Positions 31,262 through 41,042 of a stretch of 64,000 nt of DNA are shown piece by piece. The translations under genes and the position numbers were made by a program. Origin of the DNA: Ruficoccus sp. ZRK36. Lineage in GTDB: Bacteria; Verrucomicrobiota; Verrucomicrobiia; Opitutales; Cerasicoccaceae. The notes below the pieces were generated by a model. It made no database searches and was not told the DNA's origin. It worked only from the letters and a program-made list of their open reading frames with translations. The stretch is from assembly GCF_019603315.1 (NCBI RefSeq), contig NZ_CP080649.1, positions 2,056,176 through 2,120,175 on the forward strand, written 5' to 3'. How positions within the stretch are numbered: the first letter of the stretch is position 1; each line of letters opens with the position of its first letter.

Positions 31262-33724
31262 TTATTGGTTCGAGCGCATGCGCGGGTCCACAATATCGCG
31301 TAGGGTATCGCCCATGACGTTAAAGGCAATCACGGTTATAAAGATGGCGGCGCCAGGGGTGAGCAGCCACCAGAAGTTGAGGAAAAAGACCTTCATGTCC
31401 TGCTGGGACTGCTGGAGCATCAGCCCCCACGAGGCGGAGGGCTCCTGGATGCCCAGCCCGAGGAAGCTCAGGGCGGCCTCGCCAAGGATATAGCCGGGGA
31501 TGGACAGCGTGGCGGCTACCAGCAGGTAGCTGGCGAGGTTGGGTAGCAGGTGTTTTAGGAGGACCTTGCCGGTGCTCTGGCCCATGCTCTCGGCGGCGAG
31601 GATGAACTGCCGGGAGCGGATGGACAGGCTCATGCCGCGCAGCACGCGGGCCGTCCCGGCCCAGCCCACCAGCGAGAGGATGATAATGATCACGACAAAC
31701 ATCTGCCCGGACTCGAAGTGCGGGGCCAGCGCCGAGCGCAGGGCCAGCAGCAGGTAGAGGCCGGGGATGGCCATGAGAAACTCAACCAGGCGCATGGCCA
31801 AGAAGTCGAAACGCCCCCCGAAGTACCCGGCCAGCCCCCCGACGAGGAAGCCGATCGTCATGGTGATGCCGATCCCGATCAGTCCGATGGTGAGCGAAAT
31901 CTGCGAGCCGTAGAGCAGCCGCGAGAAGATGTCGCGCCCGGTCGAGTCGCTACCCAGCAGGTACACGGGGAACTCCGCCGGATCGACCGGTTCGCCGAGC
32001 TGTTGCTCCAGTGCCTTGTAGTCGGGCAGCAGGAGGTGGCGGCTGGTTGGGATGAAGCCAAAGAGCTTGTACTCGAAGCCCTCTGCCAAGAATTTTACCG
32101 GGATGCTCTCGCCCTGTACCGCCTCGTATTTGGCGGCAGTCGGGTCGATGTTGGCGTAGACCTTGACGGCCAGCCCGCCGTCCCAGGTGAGGGCCGTCGG
32201 CGGATGAAAGGTCTGGAGCAGATTCTGGTCGGAGGCCTGGTGCGTGGCGAGAAATGGCGCGAAGGCCGCCCCGAAGTACAACAGCCCCAGCACACAGGCG
32301 GCGATCAACCCGACCGGACGGCGAAGGAGTTGACGGGCGATGGAGACGAAGGTCGGCCACGCAACTTTGAAGATAAAAGCGGCCACGGCCAGCAGGACGA
32401 CCAGCCCGCCCCACTTGATCCAGCCGATCAGCGCCTGCATGGCCTCGGTGTTGCCCCACGGGATAAAGGAGATGCCCGTCAGCAGGGCGACAACTACTGC
32501 CACAAGGATGGCCGCTGGCTTCCACTGGCCCTTACGGACGATCCCGCCCGTGCCGGACTCCAGCCGGATGCGTGGGTCGCTCCAGGCCAGCAGCAGGTCG
32601 GCCACGAGGTTGCCCAGCATGAGCATGGTGCAGCCCATCATGACCGCCGCCAGCACTACGGCGTGGTCCTTGCGGGTAAAGGCTTCGAACACGAGCAGCC
32701 CCAGACCGGGGTAGTTCATGACTTTTTCCACCAGCACGGCGCCGCTGAGCAGCCCGGCCAGTGCGAACCCCAGCGAGGTCAGCAGCGGGTTGATGGCGTT
32801 GCGCAGGACGTGCCGGAACATGATCACCCGCTCGGAGACGCCCTTGGCCCGCGCCGTGGTGACAAAGTCCGACTGCATGTAGTCGAGGAAATTGGCGCGC
32901 ATGATGCGCATCATCCCGGCGATGCCCCCGACCCCGAGGACGAAGGTCGGCAAAATCAGGTGGTAGGCATAGTCGGCCCAGCGAGCGGGCAGCGGCAGAA
33001 AACTGCTTGAGAGCGAGGACAGGCCGCCCGCCGGAAAGAGCCCGGTCTTGGCCGCGAAAAAGACCATCAGGATGGCGAGGAAAAACTCCGGCACGGATAG
33101 GGCTGCGTACGCGAACAGCGAGCTGAGCCGATCAAAGAACTTGTTGCGGCGGATCGCGGCCAGCACCCCCATCGGTACCGCCACCACCCAGGCAAAGGCC
33201 AGTGCGCACAGCGACAGCGCAAAGGTCGCGGGCAGGCGCTGCGCGATCAGACTGGAGACCGGGATGTTGTAGGCCCAGGACTGCCCGAGACTGGGCTTAC
33301 CCCAGTGCAGCCCAAAGGTGTAGGTCGGCTCCGGTTCGGTTTCTGCCTCAGTGGCAGTTGCCGATTTTTCCTCCGACAACGTCTCCGCCGCTGGGGGCGG
33401 GGCTGCTTTGGCCTCAGATTCAGCAGAGGTGTCCGCAGATGCGGTGGGCTCCGGGTCCGTCCCGGTGTAGAGGAACTTCAGGGGCGAGAGATTGTTTAAC
33501 CAGAAGGCATACTGCACGTACCAGGCGGTCGGCTCACCGTGGGCATCAACGAGTCCGTAGTCGCGCTCCATCTGCGCGATCAGCTCGTCGGAGATGTCCG
33601 GGCGCGAACGCGCCTCGGTCAGGAAGTCGCCCGGTGCGAGACTCATTAAATAAAAGACCAGTGCGCTGACCCCGAAGAGCACCGGGATCATAGAGGCGAT
33701 ACGGCGAAGGATGAAGCTGATCAT
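31262..33724 (-). CDS. Fused OppB-OppC peptide permease
   Basis: This 820-residue protein joins both permease subunits of a peptide ABC importer. Residues 1 to about 390 are OppB-like: RRIASMIPVLFGVSALVFYLMSLAPGD, then an Ala/Glu/Pro-rich insert (about 95-140), then helices and an EAA loop (FLDYMQSDFVTTARAKG). Residues about 400-820 are OppC-like, with the N-terminal helix, LGSDSTGRDIFSRLLYGSQISL and an EAA loop (RQFILAAESMGQS). Normally these are two genes. The start overlaps the oppA stop as ATGA. The reading frame is continuous and codon use is even, so a sequencing artefact is not suspected. Confidence 0.9.
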   Translation of the reverse strand: MISFILRRIASMIPVLFGVSALVFYLMSLAPGDFLTEARSRPDISDELIAQMERDYGLVDAHGEPTAWYVQYAFWLNNLSPLKFLYTGTDPEPTASADTSAESEAKAAPPPAAETLSEEKSATATEAETEPEPTYTFGLHWGKPSLGQSWAYNIPVSSLIAQRLPATFALSLCALAFAWVVAVPMGVLAAIRRNKFFDRLSSLFAYAALSVPEFFLAILMVFFAAKTGLFPAGGLSSLSSSFLPLPARWADYAYHLILPTFVLGVGGIAGMMRIMRANFLDYMQSDFVTTARAKGVSERVIMFRHVLRNAINPLLTSLGFALAGLLSGAVLVEKVMNYPGLGLLVFEAFTRKDHAVVLAAVMMGCTMLMLGNLVADLLLAWSDPRIRLESGTGGIVRKGQWKPAAILVAVVVALLTGISFIPWGNTEAMQALIGWIKWGGLVVLLAVAAFIFKVAWPTFVSIARQLLRRPVGLIAACVLGLLYFGAAFAPFLATHQASDQNLLQTFHPPTALTWDGGLAVKVYANIDPTAAKYEAVQGESIPVKFLAEGFEYKLFGFIPTSRHLLLPDYKALEQQLGEPVDPAEFPVYLLGSDSTGRDIFSRLLYGSQISLTIGLIGIGITMTIGFLVGGLAGYFGGRFDFLAMRLVEFLMAIPGLYLLLALRSALAPHFESGQMFVVIIIILSLVGWAGTARVLRGMSLSIRSRQFILAAESMGQSTGKVLLKHLLPNLASYLLVAATLSIPGYILGEAALSFLGLGIQEPSASWGLMLQQSQQDMKVFFLNFWWLLTPGAAIFITVIAFNVMGDTLRDIVDPRMRSNQ

Positions 33725-35661
33725 TCGGGCACCTCCTCGGTCCAGAGCTCATCGAGATTCCACAGCAGGGTGCCGGAGGGCGGCACGACGACGTTTTTCC
33801 ACTTGTTCTTGATCCCGCTGTAGCCGTAGGGGGTGACGAGGTAGAGCAGGGGAGCCTCCTCGGCCAGGATGGCCTGAATCTCCCCGAAAATCTTTACCCG
33901 CTCAGCCTCATCGAAGGTCTTCTCCTGTGCGGTGATTAATTCATCGATGCGTGCCTCCCACTCGGTCGCGGGGGTTTCCTGCCGGGGGTGCCAGATATGG
34001 TATATGCCGCTGCTGGCGTAGAGAGCCTTACTGCCGGAGGGGTCGGAGGCCCCCGCGCTGGAGCCCCAGCCGATGGCGCTCATCTCGTAGTCGTGGGTGT
34101 TGTCGATCTTCTGGATCACCACGCCGAAGTCCACGTAGCTGATGCGCAGGGAGATGCCGATAGCGGCCAGGTTTTCCTTTAAGGTCGTCGCCATGTCGGT
34201 CATACGCTGGCTACCCTCAAAGAGCATGAGCTCGATTTCGACCCGGTGTCCCTCCGGCCCGATTAACTCGTCCTGCGGGTTCCACTGGAAGCCCGCCTCG
34301 GCGAGCAGTTCGCGGGCCTTGTCGGGATCGTAGCGGTACTTGCGGACATCCGGGTTGTACCACTTGGGGTTGCCGCGGGAGATGATCGAGTCCTGCGGCT
34401 CAGCCCGCCCGAAGTACACGCCACGGGCGATTCCCTCACGGTTAAAAGCGTAGAGGATGGCCTGCCGGAAGCGCTTGTCCTGAAACCACGCCATCTTGTA
34501 CGGGGCGACATAGGGGACACCCTCGTCGTTGCTGCCGGGCATGAGGTTAAACCACATGAAGGAGGCCGAGGTGCTCGGACCCCGGTCGTAGAGCGTAAAG
34601 CCGTAAACGTCCTCGCCCTTTTTGACCCAGGCTTCATCCGTCCCGGAGATACCGGCGGCGTCTGTCTGCCCGGTGGCGAAGAGTACGACCTCGGCGTTGG
34701 GGTCCTTGACGTACTTGGTCACGAGAAAGTCCAGATACGGCAGACGCTTGCCCTCGCGATCAGCTCGCCAGTAGTGCGGGTTGGGCTCGTAAACGATGCG
34801 CTCACCGGGACGATAGGCGAAGACCTTGAAAGGCCCCATCCCGACCAACTCCTCTGGGGTTTCAATCGCGGTCTGGGTGGACCACTGCTTGAGCAGGCTG
34901 CCGTCCTCGTAGGCTTCGAAAAGCTTGTGCCTCGGGATGATCGGGACAAAGCCGATGTCGTTGATAAAGGGGGAGTAAAGCTGCGGGGTGTAAAACTCGA
35001 CCGTGTAGGGGTCGATCTTGCGGTACTGGATGGGCTCGCCGCCGATGGTGTACTGGGCGATGTAGCGGTTTGGGTAGCGGGGGCGGGACTTGCCGGTGTC
35101 GGGGTCGGTCGTCTCGGCGAAGATGCAGTCGAAGGTGAAGATCACGTCGTCCGCGGTAAAGGGCTCCCCATCGCTCCACTTGATGCCGCGCCGCAGGTGA
35201 AAGGTGTAGGTCTTCTTGTCCTCGCCGATCTCCCACGACTCGGCCAGCGCGGGGATGTTCTCGGTTTTGACCGGGTCCCAGCCGACCAGCCCGACCTGGA
35301 ACCGCCCCATGGCGGAGGCCGAGGCGGCGTCTGCGGGCACCAGGAAATTAAACGTCTTTGGCTCGGTGGTGTCGGACACGATGAGGACACCGCCGTACTG
35401 CCCCGGCTCGCACTGCGCGGTCTCGACACCCTCCGGCAGCGGGTACTGCCCGCGCTCGATGGCAGGCGGCTCTCCACAGCCCCCCAGCAGGGCGACCAGC
35501 CCCACCAGCGCCCCCATCCGGCTCAGGGATGCCCAGCGTGTGCGCCTGACTGTTTGATGCTTCCGGGCGGGCTCGGTGCTTTTGCAGTGGGGCACGTAAG
35601 TGGCCCCCGACATGCGTACGGGCGAGTGAGTAAGGGCGGAGTTGGAGGCTGAGAGTTTCAA
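33721..35661 (-). CDS. oppA: Peptide ABC transporter substrate-binding lipoprotein
   Basis: This family 5 extracytoplasmic solute-binding protein captures peptides for the OppBC-D-F importer. It contains GALVGLVALLGGC as a lipobox (Cys62 of the longest reading), then PKTFNFLVPAD, YTFHLRRGIKWSDGEPFTADDVIFTF and FRQAILYAFNREGIARGVYFGRA, all typical of the family. The start is uncertain: the longest reading (646 residues) has an odd 48-residue leader, an ATG at 35613 keeps a basic n-region, and the ATG at 35517 gives a signal with no positive charge. Its stop overlaps the permease start. Confidence 0.9.
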   Translation of the reverse strand: MKLSASNSALTHSPVRMSGATYVPHCKSTEPARKHQTVRRTRWASLSRMGALVGLVALLGGCGEPPAIERGQYPLPEGVETAQCEPGQYGGVLIVSDTTEPKTFNFLVPADAASASAMGRFQVGLVGWDPVKTENIPALAESWEIGEDKKTYTFHLRRGIKWSDGEPFTADDVIFTFDCIFAETTDPDTGKSRPRYPNRYIAQYTIGGEPIQYRKIDPYTVEFYTPQLYSPFINDIGFVPIIPRHKLFEAYEDGSLLKQWSTQTAIETPEELVGMGPFKVFAYRPGERIVYEPNPHYWRADREGKRLPYLDFLVTKYVKDPNAEVVLFATGQTDAAGISGTDEAWVKKGEDVYGFTLYDRGPSTSASFMWFNLMPGSNDEGVPYVAPYKMAWFQDKRFRQAILYAFNREGIARGVYFGRAEPQDSIISRGNPKWYNPDVRKYRYDPDKARELLAEAGFQWNPQDELIGPEGHRVEIELMLFEGSQRMTDMATTLKENLAAIGISLRISYVDFGVVIQKIDNTHDYEMSAIGWGSSAGASDPSGSKALYASSGIYHIWHPRQETPATEWEARIDELITAQEKTFDEAERVKIFGEIQAILAEEAPLLYLVTPYGYSGIKNKWKNVVVPPSGTLLWNLDELWTEEVPE

Positions 35662-35828
35662 AAGTCTTTTCAGATCAGGCGGAACTGTTCAGCCAGTATT
35701 GAGCCGAACCGATGCGATTTGACCAGTTAATACTTTTTTTGCTCCCGAAAAAGCCGGAATTACGGACCTTGGATCGGGTGGGAGAGTCCTGATTCTGCAC
35801 TCGACCGGAGGATGACTTACGGTTTTAG

Positions 35829-36368
35829 ATGAGCTTTAGCATGGATGGAGGGACCTACTTCGAGGGCGGCGCATTATCTTTTCTGGTGGCGCGCATTGTG
35901 GCTCAGCTCGTAATCGCGCTGTACGTAGGCCTCTGCGTGGCCAAATACGTGCGCTTCTATCAGCTTCAGCATGATTTTATGCGCTCCTGCGAGGATGCCG
36001 ATAACAAGCTCTACTCGGTCACTTACGATAACGGGCAGGGGCTGGGTAAGCACCGCCGCTTCGAGTACCAGAAAATCTGCCGCGAATTTCGCGACCTCAT
36101 CCTCATGTACAAGCTCAGCTACGAGCGAATCGGGTTTATCGCCACTGCGATCTATATCCAGAGCTTGCTGGACAGCTTCAGCGATGCGGACTTTACGATC
36201 CAGGATGGCGAAGACGAAGAAGAGGTCCAGGAGGTGCGTAAAAAGGCCAGTAAGATCATCTCAGGGGTCGAGTTCAGCTTCGGGATGCTTCGACCCAGTG
36301 CGGTGGACATCTTCCTGCGCCCTTTCAAGAGCCTGAGCTGGAAGTCGGGCGGAGACCGCGCCGTCTAG
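35829..36368 (+). CDS. Membrane-anchored protein of unknown function
   Basis: This 179-residue protein has one hydrophobic segment near residues 17-40 (LSFLVARIVAQLVIALYVGLCV), then a helical, charged part with an acidic patch (IQDGEDEEEVQEVRKKA around 124-140). No family is recognised. It stands alone, divergent from oppA and convergent with the lacI-type gene. The gap to that gene holds a strong hairpin (36445-36487). Confidence 0.55.
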   Translation: MSFSMDGGTYFEGGALSFLVARIVAQLVIALYVGLCVAKYVRFYQLQHDFMRSCEDADNKLYSVTYDNGQGLGKHRRFEYQKICREFRDLILMYKLSYERIGFIATAIYIQSLLDSFSDADFTIQDGEDEEEVQEVRKKASKIISGVEFSFGMLRPSAVDIFLRPFKSLSWKSGGDRAV

Positions 36369-36444
36369 GTCGGGGGTGCACCCTCGGCATTGACAACGGC
36401 AGTTGATGCCGACTCATGCGAACAACGCTTTTATAGAAAAGAGA

Positions 36445-36487
36445 TGGCCCTGACGGCCGCGACTTGTTTGCGCGACCGTCAGGGCCA
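36445..36487 (-). terminator. Long hairpin 3' of the lacI-type gene
   Basis: A 17-base arm (36445-36461) pairs with 36471-36487 apart from one C-A mismatch, around a 9-base loop. On the minus strand it is followed by TCTCTTTTCT, so it most likely ends the lacI-type transcript. Confidence 0.6.
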
Positions 36488-36644
36488 AATTAGGGGGACC
36501 GTGGCTTTATTAGCTTACGCTCCGAGGTGAGATGTTGGCAACGTGCCCCACCTTTTCAGAATATCAAACGGGATTTGTATTTTATAGCCCCTTATGGATG
36601 AGCTATTAACGATGTTTAAGATGAGTCTCTTGGGATTAAGGAAA

Positions 36645-37763
36645 TTAATCCCCATTGGGGCTGCTGGACCGAGAGGGGCGCTTGGCGGCCCGTTTTCTGG
36701 CCGGGGCCTTTCTTTTGTGGGTTAGGACGCTCGGGCCGTCCACCCAGGTGGCCCCAACGAGCGTGGCCCGTGGAAAGGCCGGGACGCCGCGCTCGCCGTT
36801 GTGGATCATGCTGATGAGCATGTCGAGGGCAGCTTCCCCGGTGACATCGTTGTGTTGGTTCATGCCTGCGATCTCCGGGTGCTTGGCGCGCCACTCAAGC
36901 TGGACGACGCCGATGTCCTCCGGGATTTTTAGCCCCAGCGAGTCAATCCACTTCAGGACGACATTATAGAGCGTGAAGACCAGGTCGGGCTGTGCTTGCT
37001 TGAGCCAGCGTTTAAAGAGCGGCTCGCTGGCGGTGAGGTCGTCCTTGAGGTAGAGGGGAGGGCAGCGCCCGGAGGCGGGCAGGAGTTGTTGGGCATTGGC
37101 AAAGCCCGCGGTGAAGCGCTGGTCCACCAGTTTGTCAATGCGGTCGTGCAGGATCAGGCCGGGGCGGCGGTAGCCGAGTTTGACCGCCTGCTTCATCGCG
37201 AGGGAGGTCAGCATGTAGTGGTCGACGCAGCAGTGGGAGAGGGCGGGCTCGTGAGTGCGCACGCCGGTGACCACGACGGGAAACTCGTCCACCACCGGCT
37301 CGAACCACTCGGGGATGCGGTTCTTGTTCATCATGCCGACGAGGACCAGCCCGCGAATGCCGCGGCTGCGCAGCATGCGGGAGAACCCGCGCGCCGTGCG
37401 GCCTTTTTCATGCAGCCAAAATGAGTCGAGGCTGCAGCCCAGGTGCTCCGCGCGTCGCTTGCAGCCCTCCACATAGGTGGGGATCGTCGGGTGCTGCCGG
37501 AAGGCCAGCGGGTCTTCGTTGGCGTTGAGCAGGGCAAGGTTCAGGCGGTTGGCCGCGCCTCCGCCCTGGCGCAGGCGCGCCATCAGCTCGCTCACCACGG
37601 GGTCCTTGCTGTAGCCCATCTCGGCCGCGATGCGTGCGATGCGCTTTCGTGTTGCTTCGGGGATCTGGGGGTCGTTGCGGAGCGCGAGCGATACAGCGTT
37701 CTTTGAGACGCCAGCCTCGCGGGCCACATCGGTCATTGTGGTGCGATTGGAGCGTGGGGGCAT
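36645..37763 (-). CDS. LacI-family regulator of the arabinose genes
   Basis: This 372-residue regulator has the LacI HTH at the N-terminus (MTDVAREAGVSKNAVSLALRNDP at 9-31) and a periplasmic-binding-protein-like sensor domain. The C-terminus is extended by about 25 basic residues (KRKAPARKRAAKRPSRSS), which is unusual. It is divergent from araB with about 60 bases between, including a CG-centred palindrome (37786-37801) of LacI-operator type. A repressor responding to arabinose or an intermediate is the simplest reading. Confidence 0.88.
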   Translation of the reverse strand: MPPRSNRTTMTDVAREAGVSKNAVSLALRNDPQIPEATRKRIARIAAEMGYSKDPVVSELMARLRQGGGAANRLNLALLNANEDPLAFRQHPTIPTYVEGCKRRAEHLGCSLDSFWLHEKGRTARGFSRMLRSRGIRGLVLVGMMNKNRIPEWFEPVVDEFPVVVTGVRTHEPALSHCCVDHYMLTSLAMKQAVKLGYRRPGLILHDRIDKLVDQRFTAGFANAQQLLPASGRCPPLYLKDDLTASEPLFKRWLKQAQPDLVFTLYNVVLKWIDSLGLKIPEDIGVVQLEWRAKHPEIAGMNQHNDVTGEAALDMLISMIHNGERGVPAFPRATLVGATWVDGPSVLTHKRKAPARKRAAKRPSRSSSPNGD

Positions 37764-37785
37764 GCTTTACTGTCAAGTCATCGGG

Positions 37786-37801
37786 CCGTTTACGCAAGCG
37801 G
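37786..37801. promoter_or_regulatory. LacI-type operator between the regulator and araB
   Basis: CCGTTTACGCAAGCGG is a 16-base site with six of eight half-site positions matching around a central CG, the usual layout for LacI-family operators. It lies 22 bases before the araB ATG. Confidence 0.45.
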
Positions 37802-37823
37802 CTGAATGAGATTTTATTCAATC

Positions 37824-39599
37824 ATGCCCTATACCCTTGGCCTTGATTACGGCACCAACTCCGCCCGCGCCATTCTCGTCCGTTGCCGAGATGGGAAAGT
37901 GGTCGGATCATGCGTGCAGGACTATCCCAGCGGCACACAAGGCGTGCTGCTATCCGAGCGCGACCATCTGGTCGCCCGCCAGCATCCCGGTGACTATCTG
38001 AGCACGCTGGAGACGATGGTGCTCGGGGCAATGGCGCAGGCCATGGAGGACTCCGAGTTTTCCCCCGACAAGGTCATCGGCATCGGCGTTGACTCGACCG
38101 GGTCGTCCCCCCTGCCGGTCATGGCCGACAACAGCGCCCTGGGTTGCCACCCGGATTATCGCGATAACCTCAATGCCCAGTGCTGGCTCTGGAAGGACCA
38201 CACCAGCCACGCCGAGGCGACGAAGATCACTGACCTTTGCTGGGAGCATCGCCCGGAGTATCTCGCCAAGTGCGGCGGGACGTATTCCTCCGAGTGGTGG
38301 TGGAGTAAAATCTGGCACTGCCTGAATGCGGACCCCGATACCTTTGAAGCCTGCTACTCGTGGGTGGAGCTGTGCGACTGGGTCCCCTCTCAGTTGGCAG
38401 GAGTCACTCGGCCCGAGGATATCAAGCGCGGTGTTTGCTCTGCGGGTCACAAGGCGTTTTACGCCGAGGACTGGGGCGGGCTGCCGGACAGAGAATTTTT
38501 GGACATGCTCGATCCGAGGATCGGTGCGCTGCGAGACCGTCTCTACGACAGAGCTTATGATGCCTCGCACGCAGCGGGCAGCCTCTGCGAAGCCTGGGCG
38601 CTTCGTCTGGGGCTGCTCGCGGGCATCCCGATCGCCATCGGCGAGATGGATGTGCACTATGGTGCGATCGGCTGCGGTGTTGATGAAGGTGCACTGGTCA
38701 AGGTCATCGGGACCTCGACCTGCGACTGCACCGTCGTCCGGGCCGATAAGGAAGTGGCTGACATCCCCGGCATTTGCGGTATTGTCAAAGGCTCGATCCT
38801 GCCCGGCTACTATGGCATCGAGGCGGGGCAGTCCGCCGTCGGTGATTTGTTCAAGTGGTGGGTCGAAGGTGTCTGCCAGGGTAAGCCCGAGCTGCACTGC
38901 GAACTTACCAAAGAAATGGCCGGACTAAAGCCGGGCCAGAGTGGTCTGCTTTCGCTCGACTGGAACAACGGCAACCGCACGGTGCTGGTCGATCAGCGCC
39001 TCAGCGGGCTGATTCTTGGCCAGACCCTGCACACTACGCGTGCCGAAATCTACCGGGCGCTTATCGAGGCCACGGCCTTTGGTGCACGTATGATTCTGGA
39101 GCGGATCGCCGAGTATGGCGTGCCGGTCAAGCGCATCATCTGCGCAGGCGGCATTGCCGAAAAGAACGCCGTGCTGATGCAGATTTATGCGGACGTGACG
39201 GGGCGCAAGATCCAGGTCTCGCGCAGTGATCAGAGCTGCGCGCTCGGATCAGCCATCGCTGCGGCCGTTATTGCTGGGCCACAGGCGGGCGGTTACGAGG
39301 ACTTCGCATCCGCGCAGGCAGCCATGACCGGGGTCAAGGATATCGTCTATGAGCCCAACCCGCAGGCTCACGTCGTCTACGACAAGCTCTTTGCTCTCTA
39401 CCGGCAGCTGCACGATGCCTTTGGCGGCGTGAAGACCGAGGCCCTCGGCCACGTGATGAAGGACCTCATGCTCATCAAGGAGCAGAGCCTCCAGGTCGCA
39501 TCCAACAAGAAAGCTTTAAAAAACAACCATACCGATGAAGAACCTTTATACCCCCGAACTGTGGTTCGTGACCGGGAGCCAGCATCTATACGGCTCTGA
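37824..39599 (+). CDS. araB: Ribulokinase (reading extends into araA)
   Basis: AraB phosphorylates L-ribulose to L-ribulose-5-phosphate. From the ATG at 37824 the protein has 591 residues and shows FGGY-kinase features: [34 protein letters not shown], and the C-terminal [22 protein letters not shown] with [13 protein letters not shown]. After the natural-looking end ([11 protein letters not shown]) the frame continues 26 residues and overlaps araA by 65 bases. At 39518-39524 an A_AAA_AAC heptamer sits in the -1-slippage phase; slipping back one base ends the protein four codons later at a TGA overlapping the araA ATG. An ATG at 37806 is also possible. Confidence 0.93.
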   Translation: MPYTLGLDYGTNSARAILVRCRDGKVVGSCVQDYPSGTQGVLLSERDHLVARQHPGDYLSTLETMVLGAMAQAMEDSEFSPDKVIGIGVDSTGSSPLPVMADNSALGCHPDYRDNLNAQCWLWKDHTSHAEATKITDLCWEHRPEYLAKCGGTYSSEWWWSKIWHCLNADPDTFEACYSWVELCDWVPSQLAGVTRPEDIKRGVCSAGHKAFYAEDWGGLPDREFLDMLDPRIGALRDRLYDRAYDASHAAGSLCEAWALRLGLLAGIPIAIGEMDVHYGAIGCGVDEGALVKVIGTSTCDCTVVRADKEVADIPGICGIVKGSILPGYYGIEAGQSAVGDLFKWWVEGVCQGKPELHCELTKEMAGLKPGQSGLLSLDWNNGNRTVLVDQRLSGLILGQTLHTTRAEIYRALIEATAFGARMILERIAEYGVPVKRIICAGGIAEKNAVLMQIYADVTGRKIQVSRSDQSCALGSAIAAAVIAGPQAGGYEDFASAQAAMTGVKDIVYEPNPQAHVVYDKLFALYRQLHDAFGGVKTEALGHVMKDLMLIKEQSLQVASNKKALKNNHTDEEPLYPRTVVRDREPASIRL

Positions 39600-41037
39600 G
39601 GTCCTCAAGAAAGTCGCTGCTCATGCGCAGCTCGTGGCTTCGGCGCTCGACGCCGATACCTCCGTGCCTGTGCGGATCGTCTGTAAGCCGATCGTGACCA
39701 CGCCGGAGGAGATCCGCAAGGTCTGCTCCGATGCTAGCGCGAGCCCTGCCTGCGCCGGGATCATTACCTGGATGCACACCTTTTCCCCTGCGAAGATGTG
39801 GATCAGCGGACTGACGCAGCTGACCAAGCCGATTTGCCACCTGCACACGCAGTTCAACCGCGACATCCCGTGGGATCGCATCGACATGGACTTTATGAAC
39901 CTGAACCAGTCCGCTCACGGCGGGCGCGAGTACGGGCACATCCTGACGCGCTTGCGGATCCCCCGCGAGGTGATCGTCGGGCACTGGGAGGACCCCGTCG
40001 TGCGTGCCCGGCTGGCCGACTGGGCCGCAGTGGCTGCCGGGTGGCAGGAGATGCGCAACCTCAAGGTCGTGCGCTTCGGGGATAATATGCGCTACGTGGC
40101 CGTGACGGATGGTGACAAGGTCGAGGCTGAGCGAGTCTTCGGCGTGCAGGTAAATACGCACGCCATCGGCGACCTCGTCGAGGTGGTTAATGATCACACC
40201 GATGCCGAGGTCAACGCCCTCTGTACCGAGTATGCCGACAGCTACACCGTCGTGCCCGAGCTGCTCAAGGGCGGCGAGCGGCACGAGTCCCTACGGGATG
40301 CTGCCCGCATCGAACTGGGCATTCGCAGCTTTCTGGAGGAGGGCGGTTACGGTGCCTTTGTCGATTGCTTTGAAGACCTGCACGGCCTCAAGCAGCTCCC
40401 CGATATCGCCGCCCAGCGCCTGATGGCTGACGGCTATGGCTTCGGGCCGGAGGGAGACTGGAAGCATGCCGCGCTCGTGCGCGTGATGAAGGTCATGGGC
40501 GCGGGTAAGCCCGGCGGCACCTCGCTGATGGAGGACTACACCTACCACTTTGATCCGGCGGGCGCGCGCTGCCTCGGCTCGCACATGCTGGAGATCTGCG
40601 CCTCGCTGGCGGCGGAAAAACCGCGTTGCGAGATTCACCCGCTCGGTATCGGCGGTAAGGACGATCCCGTGCGTCTGGTCTTTGACGGGCAGACCGGCCC
40701 GGCCATTAACGCCTCGCTTATCGACATGGGCAATCGCTTCCGGCTCCTGGTCAACGTCGTCGAGAGCGTCGCGCTGCCCGAGCCGATGCCAAAGCTGCCG
40801 GTGGCCCGCGTCCTCTGGGATGCCAAGCCCGACCTCCAGACTGCGGCCCAGGCCTGGATCCTGGCCGGTGGTGCTCACCACACGGGCTTCAGCCTCAGTG
40901 TCAGCGCTGCGCAGATGGAGAGCTTTGCTGAGATGGCAGGCATCGAGTGCGTGCTCATTGACGAAAACACCGACCTGCGCGCGCTCAAGCAGGAGCTGCG
41001 TGTCGGGGAAACCTACTACGGCCTGCGCGGCCTCTAA
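39535..41037 (+). CDS. araA: L-arabinose isomerase
   Basis: AraA converts L-arabinose to L-ribulose. The 500-residue protein begins with the typical [16 protein letters not shown] and keeps the metal-binding glutamates and histidines in the FxxxHxxxW-type and [12 protein letters not shown] parts, with HHTGFS near the end. Length is normal. The start overlaps the araB reading by 65 bases; no clear Shine-Dalgarno sequence is seen, so coupling to araB translation is likely. Confidence 0.96.
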   Translation: MKNLYTPELWFVTGSQHLYGSEVLKKVAAHAQLVASALDADTSVPVRIVCKPIVTTPEEIRKVCSDASASPACAGIITWMHTFSPAKMWISGLTQLTKPICHLHTQFNRDIPWDRIDMDFMNLNQSAHGGREYGHILTRLRIPREVIVGHWEDPVVRARLADWAAVAAGWQEMRNLKVVRFGDNMRYVAVTDGDKVEAERVFGVQVNTHAIGDLVEVVNDHTDAEVNALCTEYADSYTVVPELLKGGERHESLRDAARIELGIRSFLEEGGYGAFVDCFEDLHGLKQLPDIAAQRLMADGYGFGPEGDWKHAALVRVMKVMGAGKPGGTSLMEDYTYHFDPAGARCLGSHMLEICASLAAEKPRCEIHPLGIGGKDDPVRLVFDGQTGPAINASLIDMGNRFRLLVNVVESVALPEPMPKLPVARVLWDAKPDLQTAAQAWILAGGAHHTGFSLSVSAAQMESFAEMAGIECVLIDENTDLRALKQELRVGETYYGLRGL

Positions 41038-41042
41038 CCACC

